64,000 nucleotides of DNA from an uncultured Eggerthellaceae bacterium. Its GTDB lineage: Bacteria; Actinomycetota; Coriobacteriia; Coriobacteriales; Eggerthellaceae. The notes beneath the pieces were generated by a model that was given only the letters and a program-made list of their open reading frames with translations, had not been told where the DNA came from and did no database searches. Below, piece after piece: positions 1 to 5,966 of the stretch; position 1 is the first letter of the stretch, and each line of letters opens with the position of its first letter. The stretch is from contig CANQRF010000002.1 of the NCBI GenBank assembly GCA_947626195.1, forward strand, positions 1 through 64,000, read 5' to 3'. The position numbers and the translations under genes were made by a program.

Positions 1-2
1 GC

Positions 3-53
3 AAAGCCTATGTCTTGTATAAGGGTATCGCAAACTTGGATGGGAGAATCTGA
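3..53 (+). CDS. 3' end of an upstream gene (partial)
   Basis: An open frame enters from the left edge and ends KAYVLYKGIANLDGRI followed by TGA at 51-53. The short hydrophobic/basic tail looks like a plausible protein C-terminus, but 16 residues are too few to name a family. Another plus frame is also open at the left edge, so this assignment is tentative. The 126 bases after it, up to the next start, hold a weak GATGGG/CCCATC inverted repeat near 39-63 and no clear promoter. Confidence 0.3.
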   Translation, partial: KAYVLYKGIANLDGRI

Positions 54-179
54 ACCCCCATCAACTTTACGCCGTCCGGGGGCCTTTCTCGTATGACGGA
101 GCATGCGCTATCCGTTAGAATAGGCACATGAGCGTTTTCGCGGCAGCTGAGCTTTGCGTTGAAAGGGAAAGGGGGAGCG

Positions 180-1670
180 ATGCGCGATAATCTCGATGCG
201 GCGCCACGCCATGATGACGAGCGCAAACGACATTCCCTCGACTACTTGCGTCAGGCCGTGCAGGCAAATAACGAGGGCGATGCGCTTCTGGCGATGCATC
301 TTTACTTGGCGTCGTTCGAGGAAATGGCGGCGCTTCCGGGAATGCCCGATGAGGAAGCGCTCTCGGGTCTGAAGCGCGCTTGGCAGCTTGCCTGCGACCA
401 CAAAGAGCGGGCGATGGCGGAATACATCTTCGAGAAGATGGAGCCCTATCTTTCCTCCCAGGAAATAGCCTCATGCGCGGAGAAGCTGCAGATGCTCGCG
501 CTCGACAAGCTCGAGGAATTCGGGCTTTCCCGCGAAGATCTTCAGGATATGACGGAGATGATCTCGCAAGATTTCCTCGGCCTCGACGCCCATATCGTCA
601 AGGTGGAAAACCTTGGCGAATTCGGAAGGCAGGACGGTTCGATGGAACGGCTTGCCTCCGACGGGGCAGCTGAGGACGAATCAGCCGACGGCGCTTTGGC
701 GGTCATTGCGCAAGCGCTGCCCACTGCCGCGCCCGAGCAGGAGGAAGAACCGCTCAACTACGATACGCTTGTCGGGTTTGAGGGCACCGTCGCCGTCATG
801 CGCGATTTCGGCATCGGCATGCAGGACAATCCGCATTTCCAGAAGCTCGTGAAAGATCTCAACGCGCATCATGGTTTGAGCTCGATGCCGATCGTCGATT
901 CGCTTCTGTTCCGCTCTCCGGCACGTGAAGACGCCGAGCGCTTTTTAGAGGCGACGCTCGAAGAGCTGAATCTTCCGACTTTGCGCATGAACATGGAGGA
1001 GAATCCGCAGGGTGTCCCGATACTCTGCGTTACGGCCGATCCGCGCGGCGTCGTCTCGCCGCACAAGTTCAACCCCTTCCGCAACGGCTTCGAGGGAGGG
1101 GGCGTCGTGGTGCTGCAAGACGTCGATCTCTGGCAATCTCCCATGATCGACTTGCCGGACGATCCGTCGGGCTTTTTTATTGCGCAGATCTCGCGTGGAG
1201 CCCGTGAGGCCATCCAGTTCATACGCTCGGCGGTGGAAAACCCCGACGTCTACGTGCTTGCGACCGCTTCGAGCGAGGGCGAGATAGACACCTTCTTCCT
1301 CGACATGCTCGAGCCGCTCTCGCTCATCGACATCGATTATCCGAACGCTTCGGAGCGCCGAAGCATCTGGAACGACATTCTGACCCACCATCCTTCGATG
1401 GCGGGAATCGACCGTGAGGAGCTCGTTCGCCTTTCGTCGGGTCTGCCGCGTTTCGACATCTACATGGCGGCACGCGAGGCAATCGAGGAGGCTTACAAGG
1501 CGGGCTTGGTCACGCGCCAATATGTCGCTGTGACGCGCGAGAACCTCTTCGACAAGCTTGCTGCCTACCAACCGCTCGATTCGGAGGAGTATCACGAATT
1601 GGAGGAGGCCGTTCTCAAGGAGTTCCGCGATACGCTTGGCGATCTGGACGACCTGTTTGAGGATGAGTAG
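180..1670 (+). CDS. AAA+-like protein lacking a Walker A motif
   Basis: A 496-residue protein of unknown function. ATG at 180 is chosen because a purine-rich ribosome site (GGGAAAGGGGGAG) lies just before it; an in-frame TTG at 159 would place that site inside the gene. Residues 1-190 are helical and acidic. From about 195 (YDTLVGFEGTVAVM) the order of elements resembles an AAA+ module: SLLFRSPAREDAERF at 241-255 stands where the P-loop would be, VVVLQDVD at 309-316 resembles Walker B, VYVLATASSEG resembles sensor 1, and a helical lid follows with GLPRFDI. The GxxxxGKT motif itself is absent, so ATP binding is doubtful. The acidic C-terminus ends DDLFEDE. The AAA+ reading is inference from pattern and order only. 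Confidence 0.6.
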   Translation: MRDNLDAAPRHDDERKRHSLDYLRQAVQANNEGDALLAMHLYLASFEEMAALPGMPDEEALSGLKRAWQLACDHKERAMAEYIFEKMEPYLSSQEIASCAEKLQMLALDKLEEFGLSREDLQDMTEMISQDFLGLDAHIVKVENLGEFGRQDGSMERLASDGAAEDESADGALAVIAQALPTAAPEQEEEPLNYDTLVGFEGTVAVMRDFGIGMQDNPHFQKLVKDLNAHHGLSSMPIVDSLLFRSPAREDAERFLEATLEELNLPTLRMNMEENPQGVPILCVTADPRGVVSPHKFNPFRNGFEGGGVVVLQDVDLWQSPMIDLPDDPSGFFIAQISRGAREAIQFIRSAVENPDVYVLATASSEGEIDTFFLDMLEPLSLIDIDYPNASERRSIWNDILTHHPSMAGIDREELVRLSSGLPRFDIYMAAREAIEEAYKAGLVTRQYVAVTRENLFDKLAAYQPLDSEEYHELEEAVLKEFRDTLGDLDDLFEDE

Positions 1671-1712
1671 CCGGGGCGCACGCACCGACGGCGCAGTGCG
1701 CAATCTGCCTGA

Positions 1713-2621
1713 ATGAACGAACCTTCCGTGGAAGAGAAGAAATCACGACCTCAATTTTGGAACGATGCGGCGCCCACGCCCGATGAGTTTTGCGCGCTCG
1801 TTTGGGAAGAGGGTAAGCGTCATGAGCGGCAGTTGCCGTGGCGCTGTATCGACGACGCCTATGCGGTGCTCGTTTCCGAGGTGATGCTCCAGCAGACGCA
1901 GGTGAGCCGCGTGCTCTCCTATTGGGAGCGGTTCTTGAGGCTTTTCCCGACCCTCGATGCGCTTGCGTCGGCTTCGCCGACCGACGTGCTACTTGCTTGG
2001 AAGGGGCTCGGTTACAACAGCCGCGGGCTTGCCTTGAAGCGAACGGCGGACATCTGCGCTGAGAAGTGGCAGGGAAATCTTCCCCGCACCTATGGGGAGC
2101 TTGTCTCGCTTCCCGGCATCGGCCCGACCACGGCGGCGGGCGTGCTCTCGTTTGCCTATGAGCTACCGTCGGTTTATTTGGAGACGAACGTGCGCACGGT
2201 GTTTCTCCACGAGCTGTTCGCAGGGCGCGAGAACGTTCGCGATCGTGAGATCGTTCCCTATGTGGAATACACCTGCTCACGGGACGATCCGCGCGGTTGG
2301 TACTACGCGCTGCTCGACTATGGGGCGTACTTGAAGGCGCAGGGTGCGAAGGACCATCGGCGTTCGGCCTCATATGCGCGTCAGAGCGCCTTTGAGGGCT
2401 CGCGGCGGCAAAAGCGGTCGTTCATCCTCGATGCCGTGGTGGGCACGTCGGCACCGGTGGGGGCGCGCGATGTCTATGAGCGATTGAATGAGGCTGAGGC
2501 GAAGGCGGGAAGAGACCGTGTGGAGCCGGAGGAATTTCATTCGATTGTGAACGATTTGGTGGGAGAGGGGTTCTTTACGCGCGATGGCGAGGGAGAAGAT
2601 GCCGTGCTAATTCCGTGGTAA
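1713..2621 (+). CDS. mutY: MutY-like HhH-GPD DNA glycosylase without Fe-S cluster motif
   Basis: A 302-residue base-excision repair enzyme of the HhH-GPD superfamily, expected to remove a mispaired base (adenine opposite 8-oxoG in MutY). Seen: LPWR at 41-44, SEVMLQQTQV with the putative catalytic Glu56, the helix-hairpin-helix LPGIGPTTAAG at 133-143, and ETNVRTV at 157-163 where MutY has an Asp-Gly-Asn-Val core. Two things are odd. The second catalytic acid is Glu157 rather than Asp, and the four-cysteine iron-sulfur loop that normally follows the GPD region is missing; the chain runs into a basic RRSASYARQS segment. Cluster-less MutY relatives are known. The start has no strong ribosome site and lies 42 bases after the preceding gene. 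Substrate specificity is uncertain. Confidence 0.75.
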   Translation: MNEPSVEEKKSRPQFWNDAAPTPDEFCALVWEEGKRHERQLPWRCIDDAYAVLVSEVMLQQTQVSRVLSYWERFLRLFPTLDALASASPTDVLLAWKGLGYNSRGLALKRTADICAEKWQGNLPRTYGELVSLPGIGPTTAAGVLSFAYELPSVYLETNVRTVFLHELFAGRENVRDREIVPYVEYTCSRDDPRGWYYALLDYGAYLKAQGAKDHRRSASYARQSAFEGSRRQKRSFILDAVVGTSAPVGARDVYERLNEAEAKAGRDRVEPEEFHSIVNDLVGEGFFTRDGEGEDAVLIPW

Positions 2622-2633
2622 GAGGAAATCTTC

Positions 2634-2661
2634 TTGCACCTGATGAAGGGTTCGCTATAAT
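2634..2661 (+). promoter_or_regulatory. sigma-70-type promoter for tRNA-Asn
   Basis: TTGCAC at 2634-2639, a 16-base spacer and a perfect TATAAT at 2656-2661, about 34 bases before the tRNA 5' end. It overlaps the short gap after the glycosylase gene. Confidence 0.65.
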
Positions 2662-2695
2662 AACGAGTTGCGCAAACGCGCGTGACATATGATGA

Positions 2696-2771
2696 TCCTC
2701 GGTAGCTCAATTGGCAGAGCATCCGGCTGTTAACCGGAGGGTTGTAGGTTCGAGTCCTACCCGGGGAGCCA
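2696..2771 (+). tRNA. tRNA-Asn (GUU)
   Basis: A full 76-base cloverleaf with encoded CCA. Acceptor strands TCCTCGG and CCGGGGA pair, the discriminator is G, the D arm contains TAGCTCAATTGGCAGAGC, the anticodon loop is CTGTTAA (anticodon GTT) and the T arm is GTAGGTTCGAGTCCTAC. An intrinsic terminator follows. From the anticodon loop onward the gene is duplicated at 10870, which makes this a candidate integration target. Confidence 0.95.
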
Positions 2772-2846
2772 TGAATTTCCCGACTCAGCAAACCTTGCTG
2801 GGTCGTTTTGTTTTCAGCAATCAAGTGTTGGGTAGGACTCGAACCT
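2727..2846 (+). repeat. Direct repeat copy A: tRNA-Asn 3' half, terminator and flank
   Basis: About 120 bases starting in the tRNA-Asn anticodon loop recur 8143 bases downstream at 10870-10989 in the same orientation with a few substitutions. The copy keeps the tRNA 3' half, the terminator hairpin and the flank to TCGAACC. At 2830-2846 the flank carries GGGTAGGACTCGAACCT, the exact reverse complement of the T-arm segment at 2746-2762. The rest of the gap to 3015 (2847-3015) shows no gene or clear promoter. Confidence 0.85.
2782..2814 (+). terminator. Intrinsic terminator of tRNA-Asn
   Basis: Stem GACTCAGCAA / TTGCTGGGTC (one G-T pair) with a 3-base loop, followed by GTTTTGTTTT. The same hairpin is repeated in the truncated copy near 10925. 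Confidence 0.8.
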
Positions 2847-3015
2847 CGCAGCACCCGAAAACCTCTGCCATCTATCTCCCATCGCCTTAATTGGCCGATT
2901 GGCGCAAAAGATTGGCCATGAGGTCTATGTTGCGGAATGCGGGTCGTTTTGCTGCGGGATTCGCGCTAGATTAACGATGAGCACGTACACCTGAATCAGG
3001 GAACGGGGGAAAGCT

Positions 3016-3516
3016 ATGGCAGAGCTCGGCGACGTGGTAAGAATCAACTATGCGGGCAGGCTCGAGGATGGCCGCGAGTTTGAAAGCAGCTGGCGAACCG
3101 GAGAGCCCCTTGATGCCAAGCTCGGATCGGGGCGGCTTCTTCCGCAAGTGGAGCAGACCTTGTGCGAGATGCTTCCGGGGGAGCGGCGAACGCTGCGGCT
3201 TGCTCCCGAGCGTGCTTACGGCATCTACGATGAGACCCTGATTCAAACCATTCCCCTTGACAGATTGCCGAATGCCGATCAGCTACCTGTCGGCGATTAC
3301 ATTGAGATCAAAACCGCCCGAGGAACGATTCGCGCAAAAGTGCTTTCCGTCGGGGATAATGGCATTGTCTTGGATCTCAACCACGAACTCGCGGGGGAAA
3401 CGGTGATCTTCGATCTGGAGCTGTTGGCGATCATCCATGAGACGGCGATCCATAAGGAGCTTCATCCCGAGGGCTGCACTTGTGGCTGCGATCGGCTGAA
3501 AGAGCAAATTGGGTGA
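3016..3516 (+). CDS. slyD: SlyD-type FKBP peptidyl-prolyl isomerase
   Basis: A 166-residue cytoplasmic prolyl isomerase/metallochaperone. The FKBP fold is interrupted by an insert-in-flap domain in SlyD order: GDVVRINYAGRLEDGREFESS at the N-terminus, AYGIYDETLIQTIP at about 68-80, and the conserved return strand LNHELAGETVIFDLELL at 121-137. The tail carries C154, C156 and C158 in GCTCGCDR, a short version of the SlyD metal-binding tail, which in other bacteria delivers nickel to metalloenzymes. GGGGGAAAG precedes ATG at 3016. It is the first gene inside the tRNA-bracketed segment, upstream of a molybdenum enzyme locus, so a role in metal supply or folding there is possible but only inferred. 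Confidence 0.85.
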   Translation: MAELGDVVRINYAGRLEDGREFESSWRTGEPLDAKLGSGRLLPQVEQTLCEMLPGERRTLRLAPERAYGIYDETLIQTIPLDRLPNADQLPVGDYIEIKTARGTIRAKVLSVGDNGIVLDLNHELAGETVIFDLELLAIIHETAIHKELHPEGCTCGCDRLKEQIG

Positions 3517-3581
3517 CGGTCGTTTCCGTCAATAGCCTGTCAAGACTTTGATTGGCCGAAAGCAAGGGAGGAGTAAGCGCA

Positions 3582-3992
3582 ATGTGCTATGCGGCATCGT
3601 GTAATCCCTCTTGCGGCCAATGTCGCCCCAAGCGCATTTTCACGGTGCATTGTCCCGATTGCGGCGCTCCTCGGGAAGTCACCCGCGAGGAATATCTCAT
3701 CCTCTTCGACCTTCCCCATCGAAAAAATCCCATAGAGCGGAAGCTTATCGAAAGGGGAGCGGGAGAAACGCCCTATTGCAAGGGTTGTGGCCGTGATCTC
3801 ACGGAGACGGTGAGGGGGGCGATCGTTCCGGCTCCATGTCGCGCTCAGCGGATCCTGTGCGGCTTTCCCTGCGGACGCTCCAGCGAACCCGAACGGGAGG
3901 GGGCAATGCCTTGCCCGACCATGGTGCCTTTGCAAAGGCTTGATATTTCCCATCAGGAACGGGAGGATCGAGATGAAGCATTGCCGTTATGA
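3582..3992 (+). CDS. Cysteine-rich zinc-ribbon-like protein
   Basis: A 136-residue protein of unknown function. ATG at 3582 follows GGGAGGAG; a TTG at 3552 is a weaker alternative. Cysteines are dense at C2, C7, C11, C14, C24, C27, C66, C69, C86, C93, C97 and C111; CPDCG (24-28) with CKGCG (66-70) could form one zinc ribbon and CNPSCGQC (7-14) contributes to another site. The last 20 bases overlap the start of the sensor kinase, suggesting co-transcription. The tail is rich in Glu and Arg. It could sense metal or redox state for the two-component system, but that is speculation. Confidence 0.65.
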   Translation: MCYAASCNPSCGQCRPKRIFTVHCPDCGAPREVTREEYLILFDLPHRKNPIERKLIERGAGETPYCKGCGRDLTETVRGAIVPAPCRAQRILCGFPCGRSSEPEREGAMPCPTMVPLQRLDISHQEREDRDEALPL

Positions 3993-5106
3993 GACCCTCC
4001 TTGCACTCAGCAAGGCCATGCGCTGGTCAGCTGAGCCGGAAATGGTGTACCAAGGGTTCGTCGATGTGTGCGTTGAATACCTCGAATGCGACGTCGCCCA
4101 TCTTCATCTTTTGGAGCCCGATGGAAAGACCTTCCACCACCTCGCGTTCCATGACGGTCAAGTCGATCCCGACTATTACATGAAGCCGCTGACAACAAGC
4201 GTCGGACGCATGGCGTGGATGATGGAGACGGGCGATTTGATCGTGATGGAGGACTACGCCCACCCGCATGCCGATGACGTGATACCTGAAGTGGCCGTCG
4301 AGGCGGGATTTCGCAGCGCCGTCAGCATTCCGCTCTGCTCTTCGTCGGGCATCCTCGGCATGCTCTCCATCGTCTATAAGCGGGACTTGCCGTGGCAAGA
4401 CGATGATCGAAGCTATCTCTTGGACATCGGATCGGTGCTGGGAACGTTCATCCAGCGAATTCAGATGCAGAAGAAAGATCTCGAATTTCAAGTGCTCAGG
4501 GAACGCAAGCAGCTCAGCAGCGAAATTCATGATAACGTCTCACAGATGGTGAGCGCGCTGGCAATCCATGCAGACATCGCGCAGGATTGCTTTGAGAACG
4601 ACGACCATGAGATGCTCGGCGAAAAATTGAAAATAATAACCGATCAAGCCCGCCAGATCACGAAGGTGCTGCGCGAGGAGATGCTCTCGCTTCGGACCCC
4701 GATCGATTCGTGCGAGAGCGTCACGGACGTTTTGTCAGACATATTGGATCGGTTCAACGAGCAATGGGACATCAACGTCACCTTTGAGAGCGCCATGGAT
4801 TCACCGCCGAAGCTTTCTGACTATACGCGGCTCCAGTTGGTGCGCATCGTCAACGAGAGCCTCCAAAATATATTGCGCCATGCGCGGGCTCATAACGTCA
4901 ACGTGCGCATGATGCGGCGAAACAGCCACGTGCGTATCGATATTGTCGACGACGGTGTGGGCTTCGATATTGAAAACGTGGCTCCGGAGCGTCTCGGCAT
5001 CCGTATCATGCGTGAGAGAGCGGCCGCCGCCGATGGCCGCCTGAGCGTCGTCTCTGGTTGCGATGGCACCACGGTGTCCCTCGAATTTCCTGTTGTGCGC
5101 GGTTGA
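3973..5106 (+). CDS. Cytoplasmic GAF-domain sensor histidine kinase (NarX/LiaS class)
   Basis: A 377-residue sensor kinase. ATG at 3973 follows GGGAGGATCG inside the end of the preceding gene. Residues 15-160 read as a GAF sensor (ECDVAHLHLLEPDGKTF, then AGFRSAVSIPLCSSSGILGML). A short coiled coil leads to a HisKA_3 box SSEIHDNVSQ with phospho-acceptor H186, and then an HATPase domain with NESLQNILRHA, DDGVGFD and GIRIMRERA. There is no transmembrane segment or signal peptide, so the ligand or redox cue is sensed inside the cell. It lies directly before a NarL-type regulator, with only 11 bases between genes. The cue is probably related to the downstream molybdenum enzyme. Confidence 0.88.
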   Translation: MKHCRYETLLALSKAMRWSAEPEMVYQGFVDVCVEYLECDVAHLHLLEPDGKTFHHLAFHDGQVDPDYYMKPLTTSVGRMAWMMETGDLIVMEDYAHPHADDVIPEVAVEAGFRSAVSIPLCSSSGILGMLSIVYKRDLPWQDDDRSYLLDIGSVLGTFIQRIQMQKKDLEFQVLRERKQLSSEIHDNVSQMVSALAIHADIAQDCFENDDHEMLGEKLKIITDQARQITKVLREEMLSLRTPIDSCESVTDVLSDILDRFNEQWDINVTFESAMDSPPKLSDYTRLQLVRIVNESLQNILRHARAHNVNVRMMRRNSHVRIDIVDDGVGFDIENVAPERLGIRIMRERAAAADGRLSVVSGCDGTTVSLEFPVVRG

Positions 5107-5117
5107 TGGAGGCAGCA

Positions 5118-5816
5118 ATGGGCAACGACGTGACCCGCATTCTTTTGGTGGACGACCAGGTCCTTTATCGCGAGGCACTCCGCGGGTTGATCGATCGGTG
5201 GGACGAATTCGAGGTCATCGGCGAGGCATCCGATGGCAAGGAGGCCATCGATCTCGCGCTTTCCCTTGAGCCGGATTTGATACTGATGGATATTCGGATG
5301 CCTGGGATGGATGGCATCACGGCGGCTCAGGCGGTGCTCACCCATAAGCCCGACCTGCCCATTGTGATGCTGACGGTCGAGGCGGATGCTTCCCGGGTGT
5401 TCGACTCGCTCCAGATCGGCGTGCGGGGCTATCTTCTCAAGGACACACCGGCCCGAAAGCTCCGTGATCGTCTTCGAGCGGTCATGCAGGGCGAGGCGAC
5501 GCTCTCTGAATCGGTGACCGGTTCGGTGTTCGATGAGTTCGCCCGCCTGCGATTGGGTGATGCGTGCACGGTCCCCGACATGGGGCGCCGTCCGACATGG
5601 CATGGGTCAGACCAGCTCACGGCACGGGAAAAGGATGTATTGCGGCTCGTGGCGCAGGGCAAATCGAATGAGGACATCGCCTCCGAGCTCTATCTGAGTC
5701 TCGGCACCGTCAAAAAGCAGATTTCCGCCATCATGATGCGTTTGGGATTGGATAACCGCGTGCAGCTGGCGGTGTATGCGGTGAGAGCTGGATTGGATAA
5801 AAGCACGCATTCGTAA
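5118..5816 (+). CDS. NarL/LuxR-family response regulator
   Basis: A 232-residue regulator paired with the kinase just upstream. The receiver domain has the acidic pair VDD at 11-13, phospho-acceptor D58 in LILMDIRMPGMDG, T86 and K108. The C-terminal LuxR helix-turn-helix is LTAREKDVLRLVAQGKSNED followed by LYLSLGTVKKQISAIMMRLG. GGAGG lies 5 bases before ATG at 5118; an ATG at 5106 overlapping the kinase stop (TGATG) is also in frame. Its likely target is the promoter region 5817-5966 of the oxidoreductase operon, by position only. Confidence 0.9.
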   Translation: MGNDVTRILLVDDQVLYREALRGLIDRWDEFEVIGEASDGKEAIDLALSLEPDLILMDIRMPGMDGITAAQAVLTHKPDLPIVMLTVEADASRVFDSLQIGVRGYLLKDTPARKLRDRLRAVMQGEATLSESVTGSVFDEFARLRLGDACTVPDMGRRPTWHGSDQLTAREKDVLRLVAQGKSNEDIASELYLSLGTVKKQISAIMMRLGLDNRVQLAVYAVRAGLDKSTHS

Positions 5817-5876
5817 TCTGAGGCACGTTGTTGTGTCCATTCGGCTCTGCTCTTTGGGCCGTTAGAGGCTTATATC

Positions 5877-5905
5877 TTGCGCGCTCGCTCCCTAAACTTT
5901 ATCTG
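5877..5905 (+). promoter_or_regulatory. Possible promoter of the molybdenum oxidoreductase operon
   Basis: TTGCGC at 5877-5882, a 17-base spacer and TATCTG at 5900-5905, in the 150-base gap between the response regulator and the oxidoreductase. The match is modest. The gap is the natural place for regulator binding, but no clear repeat was seen. Confidence 0.3.
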
Positions 5906-5966
5906 AGTCGGTTTGGATCTTCATAAAGCAGACCCGAAAGCGATGGTCTCAGAGAGAGGAGCGCTG

